NCBI GenBank assembly: GCA_951804985.1
Contig: OX638130.1
Coordinates: 40,252,751 to 40,316,750 of the forward strand
Reading direction: 5' to 3'
DNA: 64,000 nt
DNA from: Dryomyza anilis
Lineage: Eukaryota > Arthropoda > Insecta > Diptera > Dryomyzidae
Under the pieces are notes generated by a model that was not told where the DNA came from, made no database searches, and was given only the letters and a program-made list of their open reading frames with translations. Below are positions 31,109 through 41,209 of the stretch, one piece after another; the first letter of the stretch is position 1, and each line of letters opens with the position of its first letter. The position numbers and the translations under genes are program-made.

Positions 31109-34100
31109 ATGATATTTACTCAGATAAATCTGCAACATTCTAAAGCTGCTACCGCTTTACTAGGTAAGCGGTTCTCCATGTTGAATACATTACCTCACAT
31201 CACAGCTATTCAAGAACCATGGGTGTATAACAAACGCATCTGTGGTCTTAGTGAACTACGTGGTGAAACCATACTATACGATGAGCAAGCCGCAAGGCCT
31301 AGAAGCTGTCTTATAGTATCGAAACACTTTGCTGTCACCAAGTTAACCCAATTCTGTTGGCAAGACCTGGTGGCAGCCAAAGTGAGCTATGAAAGCGTTA
31401 GTGGATAGAAACATCTGATTGTCGCCTCAGGCTACTTCCCCTATGACTCACTACTGCCTCCTCCGCCAAAGGCAATTGTTGAGCTCATAGAGTACTGTGA
31501 TCTTAAGGAGACCGGCCTTATTCTTTGCTGTGAGGCTAATGCTCAACACACTGTGTGGGGCAGCAGTAAATGCAACGCACGAGGTACCAGACACCTTGAC
31601 TTCATCATGACCTCCAATCTGAACATTCACAACACTGGTAATAAACCCACGTTTGTGACTGCTAGAAGACAGGAAGTGATTGACCTTACTTTGTCTAACT
31701 GTATACTGAGAGAGTCAATATTTAACTGGAAGGTTCTTAAAGAAGATTCTTTATCGGACCACAGGTATATCGAGTTTCATACTGACCGAGAGGTGTTGCC
31801 CTCTATGACGGTAAGAAACCCTAGAAAAACGAACTGGGCACGCTTCAGACATGAACTTGAGAATTCCCTCAATATTCCTGTCAGAATTCGTACCAAAGAA
31901 AGTACTGAGATGTCCGTTCAAGTTATGAACGATGTTTTGTACGAACATGTCCGTAACGAAAACGTTATCTAGACCTCCCGTTCCTTGGTGGAACGCTTGT
32001 CTTGAAACCTTGCGCAAGGATTCCAGAAAGCTTCTAAATAGGGCCCTAAGGAGCAACTTAGACTCTGACTGGTTTCTTTATCGAGCTAAGCAGAAAGAGT
32101 ATAAGAAAAGAATTCGTAAATCGAAAAGTATTTCCTATAAAGACTTCTGCAGTAGCATCGAATCCTGCAGTGAGACTAGCAAGTGAGACTGGTCAAGTTT
32201 CTTAAAAGAGACCGAACTGCTCGACTGGACTCACTGCGGAGACCTATTGGCTCGTATACTGAGTCTAAGACAGGCACTCAGTGTCCTAGTTGAGACTCAC
32301 TTTCCGGGAAATCAAATCCACATAGGGCCACTTTGTAATCCCAGCACTGGGGACTGCAATAACAACTCTAATGTGACAAAACATGACTGGCAGGTTGCCA
32401 GATTGGTTGTGTACGATGAAGCTATCCAATACGCAGTGGCCTCTTTTGATGGCTTCAAGTCACCTGGTCCGGATGGCATCTACCCAGTCATGCTACAGGA
32501 AGGTATAACCCAATTGCTACCATGCCTAAAGAAGATCTTTAGAGCAAGTCTCGCATGGGCATACATTCCGACATCCTGGCGTTTAGTTAAAGTAGCCTTC
32601 ATTCCTAAAGTTGGAAGAGAAGACTATTCCATAGCCAAGAGCTTCAGACCCATTAGTATGATGTCCTTCATACTAAAGTGTCTAGAAAGACTAGTTGAGC
32701 TGCACATCAGAAAAACATCGCTGTCAAGGTACCCACTATCATCAAGACAACATGCCTACCAACGTGGAAAATCCTGTGAAACAGCATTGCAACATCTGGT
32801 TGGCCGGATCGAGCATGCTTTTCAGAGGAAGATGTACGTGATGGGCATATTTGTTGACATCGAGGGTGCTTTTGATAATGCGACTTTGATGGAATGTGTG
32901 ACGCAGCTAGAAGGCATGGAATAGATGAAACATTGGTCAAATGGCTACGGTCAATGCTAATGTTTAGGACCATCACTTCTGAGGCGGAGTGCGGTCAATA
33001 TATTATGGCAGGGGTGAATAGAGGATGTCCTCAAGGAGGCGTTCTCTCCCCCCTGCTCTGGTGTATGCTGGTTGACTCTCTAGTCAACGATCTCGATGGA
33101 CCAGGTGTCTATTCCCAGGCCTATGCAGATGATGTTGTCATTCTTGCCACAGGCTTTTCCCTCAATGAGGTCTGTGTTAAAACACAAAACTCATTGAACC
33201 GAATTGACAGCTGGTGTACTGCAAACGGACTTTCCGTCAACCCTCACAAAACAGGGATTGTTCTCTTCACTAGGAAAAGAATAATGACAGGATTATCTCT
33301 ACCAGTACTTAAGGGTGTCACTATTCCTCTGTCTAACGAAGTAAAATATCTGGGCTTAACTCTAGATAGTAAACTACTTTGGACAAAACATGTTGAAAAC
33401 AGAATTTCGCGAGCATTGAATGCCTTCTGGCAATGCAGAGGAATTTTTGGGAAGACATGGGGACTATCGCCGAGCAAAACCTTATGGATTTACACGGCAA
33501 TGATAAGACCGATGATATCATATGCATCGGTAGTCTGGTGGAACAAGCTGTCGCGAAAATGCGTGACAACTAGTCTTGTCAAGATTCAGAGAACCGTGTG
33601 TCTGGGTGCCTTTCCCACTACACCTGGTCCAGCACTGAATGCAATCTTAAACCTACCACCACTTGACATCTTCATCAGAGGCGAAGCCATGAAAGGCTGC
33701 TGGAGACTAAAACGAGGTGGTTTCTGGTTTAATGTTCCCTGGAATATTTCTGACATTGCACTTGACACTCCATTAGACACCTGTCTACTGGAGATGCCCT
33801 CTGATGCAATGATAACAGAAATATTACCAAGACGAAATTTTGAGGTCTGCCAACCTGACATTCAAGACTGGCTAACGCCTGACTGTGAGCCAGGTAGAGG
33901 GTCACACCGCATTTTCACAGACGGCTCCAGAACCGATCAGGGATCTGGTGCTGGAGTGTTTGTGGAACCGGATGACCGCAGACTTCACTTCGCCTTAGGC
34001 GACAATGCCTCGGTATTTCAAGCCGAAGTCTATGCTATACTTATGGCTATGGACTACATTGCGGATAATAGATGGCAGAACAGGGCTATATCAGTTTGCA

Positions 34101-34738
34101 GCGATAGTCAGGCTGCTCTTATGGCTTTGAACAACCAGGTCATCACATCCAAAATTGTACGTCAATGCAGATCACGTCTCAATTGTGTTGGTAAATACAT
34201 TACACTGAAACTGATTTGGGTGCCGGGCCATAAAGGAGTTTCGGGCAATGAAACATCTGACGAACTAGCACGTGCTGGATCTGAGGATAATCCATTTGGA
34301 CCAGAACCTGTGCTTGGACTACCTGCATCTACGGGAAAATTCGTCATCAGCTCTTGGGTCGCCTCCGCACACAAGAGCAGATGGCTGAATGAGACGAAAT
34401 GCAGATTCTCCAAGCTCATGACACCGACGATAACCAAAAGATCGGCCTCGTTTCTACTTTCCTTAAGTAGAAAGGAGTGCAGAAAACTGACGGGACTTCT
34501 AACGGGACACAACGCATGTGAAAAACACATGAACGCAATCGGCCTGGCCGAAAGCGCCTTATGTTCTGCCTGCTACGAAGAAACTGGCACCACAGAGCAC
34601 TATCTCTGTGATTGTCCAGCATTTTCTAGAATTAGAAGGCAGATCTTTGGCACAGACGTGATGAGAGAGGATCAGCTTCACTCTCTATCACACAATAGCC
34701 TTCTTAGATTCAATAATGAATCTAAGAAGTATCATTAA
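31109..34738 (+). pseudogene. LOA LINE ORF2: endonuclease, reverse transcriptase, RNase H
   Basis: Endonuclease: QINLQHSKAA, ITAIQEPWVYN with the catalytic Glu, EANAQHTVWGS in place of the usual D-N block, and LSDHRYIEFH with the catalytic Asp-His. RT: VAFIPKVGREDY, FVDIEGAFDN (first Asp) and QAYADDVVILA (catalytic pair). RNase H: IFTDGSRTDQGSGAG, FQAEVYAILMA, SDSQAALMAL, WVPGHKGVSGNETSDELA. A cysteine cluster near the end (CSACYEETGTTEHYLCDC) is typical of I-group LINEs. Breaks are an in-frame TAG at 31,406, TGA at 32,184, and frameshifts near 31,970 and 32,910. The pieces read 31,109-31,972, 31,932-32,924 and 32,894-34,738. It follows ORF1 by 81 bases. Confidence 0.92.
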
Positions 34739-34836
34739 AAACCAGGGAACTGGGTCACAGCACAATGGATATAACCCTGTCTGAGTGCTGTGGCTCTATT
34801 TTTTATCCCACATTAAAAAAAAAAAAGTATAATTCA

Positions 34837-34854
34837 TCGTTGGAGATACTAACA
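34837..34854 (+). repeat. 5' LTR of element B, last 18 bases
   Basis: TCGTTGGAGATACTAACA, directly after the second copy of the LINE target-site duplication and two bases before the primer binding site. It completes the LTR that starts at 28,985. Confidence 0.8.
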
Positions 34855-34856
34855 TT

Positions 34857-34870
34857 TGGCGCAGCCGGTT
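34857..34870 (+). promoter_or_regulatory. Primer binding site of element B, tRNA-Ser type
   Basis: TGGCGCAGCCGGTT two bases after the LTR end CTAACA. Insect gypsy/17.6/297-group elements use TGGCGCAGTCGGT, complementary to tRNA-Ser. The identical TGGCGCAGCCGGT occurs in element C. Confidence 0.88.
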
Positions 34871-35233
34871 ACCAAGAACCAGAAAGAATGAAAAGAAGGA
34901 AGGAAGAGACATTTTTTTTTCAGAAAAGGAAGTTACAAAGGAATTTTAAGTGAGTATTTCTGAAAATTATAAAAGTTGTAGTAGAAATAGACCGAATTTA
35001 GAAACATTTTTTTTTATCACTCAAAATAATATTCATTTTTCATAATTCATTTTTTTTGAATAAATTTAAATTTAAATAAAAATTAAATAAAATTTGAAAT
35101 ACTCGGAACATTCATAATAATATTTTAATGGTACATTTAAATAAAAATAAAATAAAATTTACATTCAGTTAAAAATAAAGTAAAATTTAAAATAGTTAGA
35201 ACATTCAAAAATAAAAACGAGAAATTAAGAGCT
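34871..35233 (+). other. Element B leader and lost gag N-terminus
   Basis: AT-rich, no open frame. In the relative C, gag starts about 275 bases after the primer site and has roughly 100 residues before the segment that opens here at 35,234, so part of B's gag N-terminus is deleted or decayed. Confidence 0.4.
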
Positions 35234-36677
35234 TTGTTAAAAGAAAAAAAAAATTCTGATGAATCAGTAGCTAGAGTACTGCATGAACAACATAGATTAG
35301 AATTTGAATCAGTCGAAGAGGCAAATAATAAAGTAAGAGAATTAGACTCAAAGATCAGATTTTTAGAGGCGGAGGTAAAATTAGTACAAAAAACTTCGTT
35401 ATACCATAAAGAAGCTTTAAGAATAGAAGAAAATTTTGAAAACATAACAACAGATAGAACAATAATTGAAATGCCTACAGACGATATTTCCCGGTGTTCA
35501 AGGGCGAAGATTCACCGTTCCTAAAAACGGAGCTTCTTAGATTTATAGACGGTTGTAAGGCAGCGAACCTTAAAATAAGTGAAGAAAATCAAGAAGAATT
35601 CAAGATATGCGTTAAACTGCGTCTTGATGGAGATGCATATGAATTAGTGAGGACTAAGAAAATCGATGATTTAGAATCATTATTTGAATTGATTAAAAAC
35701 ACATATTTAAAGGTAGCTACATTATATTCCGTAAAATACAACGTAAGACAAGCATATCAAGGTGGAGGGGAAAGTTTGAGGGCATTTGCAAGGCGATTAG
35801 AAGTATTGCAGTCAAACGCAAACGACATAGCCGATACAATGTACAAAAAGAAGAACCTGCCAACGGACGTTTTTAACACAGAGCTATTAAATTCAGTGCT
35901 GACAGCATTTAAAGTAGGTGTGAGTGACCCGACTGTAAAGATACAACTGTTGAGTAGCAGGGCGGATAATTTAAATGATTTATAAGATGAAGCGTTAAGG
36001 GCAGAGGCTACAATACAGAGGGGCCTAAACTACCGGAGTAACTGTATAGTTTGGAAAAATACCTAATGGAACTTCGTTTAGTAAAAATAATCAAGATCAT
36101 GATATTAGAATTTTAAGACAAGATAGGGGTAAAAATCAAAAAAATAGAAATAATGGGGGGTGCCATGAAAAAAGGGCCAGTCTGTTCTTTTTGCACTAGA
36201 CCAGGACACACAGGGGATGACTGTTATATCCACAAAAATACACCATTTTGCAGAGAATGCGTGGAGTACGGACATGAATCGAGTTGGCGATGCGGATTAA
36301 ATAGATTGGATGGGTGCCAGGAGCAACAACAAAATCAGCAATACAAAGGACTTCTAAATAACGGTGACCAACAGCCGCAACAACAAAATCAGCAATACAA
36401 AGGACTTCTAAATAACGGTTACGAACAGCCGCAAAATCATAATCAACAATACCAAGGATTTCCGAACAACGAATATCAAAGTCAACAAAAACCAAATCAG
36501 CCATATCAAGGGGGTAGTGGAGGTTTTTCCAATCATGGAAATAACAGTAATAATGATAATAAGAATACTAATAATAATAATACTAATTATGGTAATGAAA
36601 ATAATGGGAATAATAATCCTTTTAGAAATAATGATAGCGGATTGCCACGCTATGCAAAATTTTATGCCAAACTGTAG
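35234..36677 (+). pseudogene. gag: Element B gag, broken
   Basis: Pieces in order: 35,234-35,524 (coiled-coil-like EEANNKVRELDSKIRFLEAE), 35,494-35,985 (capsid core: FLKTELLRFIDGCKAANL, CVKLRLDGDAYELVRTKK, GGGESLRAFARRLEVL) and 36,153-36,677 (two CCHC knuckles CSFCTRPGHTGDDC and CRECVEYGHESSWRC, then a Gln/Asn-rich tail with repeats). Shifts occur near 35,500 and in 35,985-36,150. The third knuckle present in element C is missing. The whole is collinear with C gag (53,650-55,294). Confidence 0.85.
36324..36431 (+). repeat. 54-bp tandem repeat in B gag tail
   Basis: Copies at 36,324 and 36,378 (18 codons each, NQQYKGLLNNG core) are nearly identical; a more diverged third copy follows from about 36,432. 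The frame is kept. Element C lacks it. Confidence 0.85.
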
Positions 36678-36773
36678 TAACAATCACAATAAGAGAAACT
36701 ACCAGGGGCCCAGTCAAGGCCAGTAAGCTGGGGTCACGTTAACATTAGTAATGTTAGGTCAAAGGTAGAAATA

Positions 36774-37079
36774 GTGGATCATACGCAAAGGGAGCCTGTG
36801 ATCACATTTGCTACCAAAGTTGCGAATGACAGCCAAAAAACCGTGAGCGAAAATATTGTTCATCAAACGTCGGGAGTGACCGTTGATACATATGTTGAGC
36901 CACCGTGTTTGGTCTGTAATGAGAAGGGGAAAAAAATGGGCGAAAATATTGTTCATCAAACGCCGGGAGTGACCGTTAATACATATGTTGAGCCACCGTG
37001 TTTGGTCGGTAAGGAGAAGGGAGAAAAAATGAACGAACATATTGTTCATCCAACGTCGGGACTGACAGTTGATACATAT
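36774..37079 (+). pseudogene. pol: Element B pol N-terminal extension with 93-bp repeats
   Basis: The open frame between gag and protease consists largely of a 31-residue repeat (VHQTSGVTVDTYVEPPCLV core) with a period of exactly 93 bp, copies starting near 36,848, 36,941 and 37,034. The third copy is cut after GATACATAT by element E and its remainder resumes at 46,029 with the duplicated ATAT (GTTGAGCCACCTTG). Element C has one copy at the matching place (NQTSEVTVDTHIDPPW), so the repeat expanded in B. Confidence 0.85.
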
Positions 37080-37623
37080 TGTTACGAAAAGAGGTAATTT
37101 GCTCCACTGTGCAAGCATTCAACAATAATAAATGAGACGCAAGACAATTCAGCGCACTAAGCAATGTGTTAGAAAGAGACGGAAGATCATTCAGCGCACT
37201 ATACAATGTGCGAGAAAGAGATGGAAGATCAGCACATTAAAACACATGAGTGCGAATGAGATGCCAATAGCATGCGTCATTCACGAAACGAGTAGAAGGT
37301 TCTCGAGAAAGTCGAAGCTTGTCGAAACGTGTCGAACTGATGCCTGCAGTATATAAGGCCGCGCATCTGAGGCACTGTACTTCAGTTGTGATTTAATAGT
37401 GAACTAGTGCGTCTCGTGAGTGAACATTGTAAAGATAAATTGTAGTAATTCAGCAGTTGATATAAGTGATTATTCCTTAAGTTGTTATTTAAATTAATAA
37501 AGTTAATTAATACTAGTTGAAATAATACTAGTTAAAACCAAATATAAGTGCGTTTTTATTTTGTACACAATCCAGCGATACGAACTCGTAGAACAGTTTT
37601 CCGTAGACTGAATTTTCGTAACA
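37080..37623 (+). repeat. 5' LTR of element E
   Basis: 544 bp. U3 contains a 42-bp tandem repeat (ATTCAGCGCACT at 37,147 and 37,189) and a heat-shock-element-like palindrome. A TATA box and initiator mark the transcription start near 37,384, and AATAAA at 37,496-37,501 is a plausible polyadenylation signal in R/U5. It ends CGTAACA and is followed at once by the primer site. Confidence 0.9.
37294..37387 (+). promoter_or_regulatory. Core promoter of element E: HSE-like site, TATA box, initiator
   Basis: AGAAGGTTCTCGAGAAAG (37,294-37,311) has the GAA-nn-TTC-nn-GA spacing of a heat-shock element, with one imperfect unit. TATATAAG is at 37,350-37,357 and TCAGTT, the arthropod initiator, at 37,382-37,387, placing the start A about 30 bases after the TATA box. 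The TATA-initiator pair is also present in the 3' LTR (45,755 and 45,787). Confidence 0.65.
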
Positions 37624-37624
37624 T

Positions 37625-37641
37625 TGGTGTCAGAAGTGGGA
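37625..37641 (+). promoter_or_regulatory. Primer binding site of element E, tRNA-Leu-like
   Basis: TGGTGTCAGAAGTGGGA starts two bases after the LTR. It begins with the TGG that pairs with the CCA tail of a tRNA, and the rest matches the 3' end I recall for a tRNA-Leu. The tRNA identity is from memory. Confidence 0.75.
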
Positions 37642-37653
37642 TTGTGATACAAA

Positions 37654-39064
37654 ATGGTAAAATTCGAACAACTAAAAGTCGACCAGCTAAATAAGGAGCT
37701 GGCGATTCATAATCTTCCAACTGTTGGTACGAAAGTAGAGCTACAAAAGCGTCTAATGGAAGAATTAGAGAACCAAGGCAATGACCTCGCAGAGCACGAG
37801 TTTGAACTGGAAGCTGCAACAGTGTCATCAAAAAGTGTGGACACGGAGCAAAAAGTACAATCCCAAAGTTTTGATATGAGCCAGTTGCTCGGAGCAATAC
37901 AACAACAGCTTCTAGAAAATTCAAAGCAGCTCCAAGAAAATTCGACAAGTATGGAAGAGAAACTTCAAGAAAATTCAAATCAACTTAAAACAGAACTACA
38001 AGAAAATTCCAACAAAATGGAACAGAAACTTCTAGAGAATTCAAACCAACATCAAGTAAAAATTGAGCATCAGATGCAGAAACATTCTAAGCAGCTTCTG
38101 GAAGTTTCTAATACACTCCATGCAAAAGTGAACGAACTTGAGGAACATGTAAATGACATGGAAGTGAGTATTGATGACAAATTTCAAAGGTTAGAAAATA
38201 ACGCTGATGAGAAATATCAAAAATTGGAAAATGGTTTCGAAAAAAAACTACAGAAAATACAAGGAAATGTAAATTTACTACAGCTAAGTGGTCCATCACT
38301 GCATGTTGGCAGTGGTACGAGGTTGAAATCGCCGATGTATGATGGAACCACAGCATTCAACATTTTCAAGCTGCAATTTGAGACCACGGCTGTTTGTAAT
38401 CGATGGAACAATGAGGACAGCGTAGCCGCACTTATCGTGGCGCTAAAAGGAGGCGCAGCCGAAGTATTGCAGACTATTCCAGAAAGTGATCTAAACAGTT
38501 ATTTAGCGGTTATGTCTGCACTGCAACGAAAATACGGCAGTGATCACATGAAGCAAATCTACAGAATGGAACTAAAGTGCTGAATGCAAAGAAATGGTGA
38601 AACATTGCAGGCGTATGCAGCGGACGTCGAGAGGCTTGCGCATTTGTCGTATGCAGATTCAACGAGTGATTTCATAGAAAAGTGCAAGATCGAAGCCTTC
38701 GTTGACGGCATACGTGATCCGGAAACAAGACGTGCCACAGTGAAAATGCCGAAAGTGACAGGAGACAGCAACTACGTTGTGCCGCCCAGCGAGAAAGGTC
38801 CGTAAACTAGATGTGGAGAATGAAGACCTACTTCAGGTAATTTGCCAAGCGTTAAAAAATGGAGCTAAACCAGATTACACTGTTGCCAACCGAGACACCC
38901 AATTTAAAGGTAAATGCTACAACTGTGATACATATGGGCATATGGCACGTGATTGTCGCAAAAAACGCAAGCGCTCAATGAATCCATTTGCAAATGAACC
39001 CCGACATGAAGAAACCCAGGATCATGTCCAAAATAACGTAAATTTTAATCAATCTTTAAACTAA
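37654..39064 (+). pseudogene. gag: Element E gag with N-terminal SAP-like motif
   Basis: Starts MVKFEQLKVDQLNKELAIHN, 13 bases after the primer site. Residues about 5-45 look like a SAP DNA-binding motif (LNKELAIHNLPTVGTKVELQ pattern). Next comes a long coiled coil built from repeats of the type LQENSNQL (residues 75-210), then a gag capsid core (TRLKSPMYDGTTAFNIFKLQ, AALIVALKGGAAEVLQTI, then GETLQAYAADVERLAHL). A CCHC knuckle (CYNCDTYGHMARDC) is at about 38,920-38,960. Breaks are an in-frame TGA at 38,581 and a shift near 38,780, so it reads 37,654-38,583, 38,584-38,805 and 38,777-39,064. Confidence 0.88.
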
Positions 39065-39189
39065 AACGAGTCAGTTCTGCGGGGCACGATCTGACTCCCA
39101 TAACAGATTGCCCCAGAATCTCCATTTCACAAATTGCTCGAAAGCCAAATAGCTTAACTGTCGAAGGACTCATTGATTGTACAGCATAT

Positions 39190-40302
39190 ATGGTAACAAT
39201 GGATACGGGAGCATCACACTCAATAATAAGAAGTAACCTTGTTAAGGATAAAGTACAGCCGCTTGTAGAAATAAGATTACAAACAGCTACAGGCGAAGAG
39301 GCCCCTATCAGAGGAAAGATTACCAAGAAAATAACGATTGGTACTACGACAGTTAAGCATGATTTTATTGTGGCAGAAATAGTAGACGAAATAATACTTG
39401 GCATGGACTTCATGATAAAGAACGGTTTCACACTTGATTTAACAAGAAAAATTTTGAATTATGCCAACACGGAGATCCAACTAAATATTGATTGTGACCA
39501 GAGCCCGAAAATGAAACAAGTTATTGCTTATAAAAATGGAAAAATACCACCTAATTCAGAAGCAATTGTTTGGGCGAAATTAAATGGAGATTGTGGGATA
39601 AGCAGGTTGTGGGTTATTGAAGCAAACAAAGAGCTGTATAAAAGGAACATAGTAGTAGGAAGAAAACTTGTTGATGCGGGGAAAGGCAGAATTGTACCTA
39701 TAAGAGTTCTCAATTTGGAAAACTCGTCAAAATTAATAAAAAAGAGAACAGTGGTAGGCCAGTGTCAAGAGGCGTCGGCGATTATAAATTGCGAGTCAAA
39801 TACATCAAAGGACTATGTCACATCGCAAATAAACAAACAATCTACTCACAAGTTTATAAATGAGTGGACGAAGGATTTGGCTGCCAAAGAAAAGAGTCAA
39901 GTGCAACAGCTAATTGACAAATATCGGTGTATATTTGCTGAAAAGGGCCAAAAGGACGGCAGAACTGCCATTGTAAAACATCGAATAGACACAGGTGATT
40001 CTAATCCAATTCGTCAAGCACCAAGAAGGGTACCACTTGCAAAAAGAGACGAAGTATCACATTTGGTTGAAGAAATGCACACAAATGGCGTGGTGGAACC
40101 ATCTGAGAGTCCATGGAGTTCACCAGTAGTATTGGTGAAAAAGAAGGACGGTAGTACTCGGTTCTGCGTTGATTACCGAAAACTTAATGATGTCACCAAG
40201 AAAGATAGTTATCCACTGCCCAGAATCGATGACACCTTGGATACACTATCTAATGCTAAGTGGTTTTCAACGTTGGACTTGCAAAGCCGTTACTGGCAAT
40301 TA
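39190..40302 (+). pseudogene. pol: Element E pol, first part: protease and RT fingers
   Basis: Protease active site [12 protein letters not shown] is just after the start, with EIILGMDFM as the flap-end motif. The RT follows: [59 protein letters not shown] and [13 protein letters not shown]. In the last motif an Arg replaces the usual Gly. The frame is cut at 40,302 by the RTE insertion and resumes at 43,596. Confidence 0.92.
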
Positions 40303-40326
40303 CTTACTTACTTACTTAAATGGCCC

Positions 40327-41205
40327 TTACAACCGTGGATCGGTTTTGGCCGCTGAGATGAAGCCGCGCCAGTCGGATCTGCTTTGCGCGCGCTGACGCC
40401 AGTTAGAAATACCAAGCGTTGCCAGGTTGTCCTCAACTTGGTCTTTCCAACGCAGATTTGGACGCCCTCTTCTACGCTGTCCACCTTCGAGTTTCGATTC
40501 AAGCACCTTCTTGGCTGGAGTGTTTTCATCCATTCGTTCGACATGACCTAGCCAGCGAAGCCGCTGGATCTTGATGCGCTTGACTATGTCAATGTCGTCG
40601 AATAACTCATACAGCTCGTGGTTCATCCTGATTCGATACTCGTTAGCAAAGCAGATAGGGCCAAAGATTTTACGGAGAATCTTTCTCTCGAACGCTCCCA
40701 GTACTCTCTCATCGGTGGTGGCCAGCGTCCATGTTTCTGCACCATAAAGTAGGACGGGCATGATGAGTGACTTGTAGAGCGTTATTTTTGTCCGGCGAGA
40801 GAGGGCTCTGCTTCTCAATTGCCTACTGAGCCCAAAGTAGCACCTGTTGGCAAGAGTTATTCTCCGTTTGATCTCCAGGCTGACGTCGTTGTTGCTGTTT
40901 ACGCTGGATCCCAGATAGACGAAGTCCTTCACAATGTCGAACTTGTGGGTGTCAAAATCAGCTTTTTGTCCAAGACGCACGGACTCTTTTTTGCTTGTTG
41001 ACACAAGGAACTTCGTCTTGTCCTCGTTCACCGCTAGACCCATTCGACGCGACTCTTTCTCCAATCTGGAGAATGCTGCGCTGACTGCTCGTGTGCTCCT
41101 GCCAATGATATCAATATCGTCGGCATATGCGAGCAGCATGACACTTTTGTTGAGGATAGTGCCGCTTTGACGGAGTTCGGCAGCTCGAACTATTTTCTCC
41201 ATCAA
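40327..41205 (-). pseudogene. RTE ORF, RT catalytic core to C-terminus
   Basis: 292 codons. VMLLAYADDIDIIGRS contains the RT catalytic Asp pair, then LAVNEDKTKFLVS, FVYLGSSVNSNNDVSLEIKR, the LYGAETW block, and a C-terminal LRWLGHVERM / RRRGRPNLRW motif typical of RTE LINEs. It is the direct continuation of the 41,210-43,360 frame, separated by a shift at about 41,205-41,215 in an A/T-rich run. It ends about 25 bases before the 3' tandem repeat. Confidence 0.93.
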
Positions 41206-41209
41206 TAAG

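Larger units (their letters stand above)
29455..34824 (+). mobile_element. LOA/I-type non-LTR retrotransposon inserted in the B LTR
   Basis: 5.37-kb LINE with two ORFs, an apurinic-type endonuclease, a reverse transcriptase, a C-terminal RNase H and a short A-rich tail. It is bounded by the 12-bp target-site duplication AAGTATAATTCA (29,443-29,454 and 34,825-34,836). The 5' end starts with three copies of a 15-bp GC-rich repeat, so the element looks full length. RNase H after the RT and the ORF1 type point to the LOA clade of the I superfamily (family knowledge, not alignment). Base composition is clearly less AT-rich than its surroundings. Both ORFs are broken. Confidence 0.9.
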
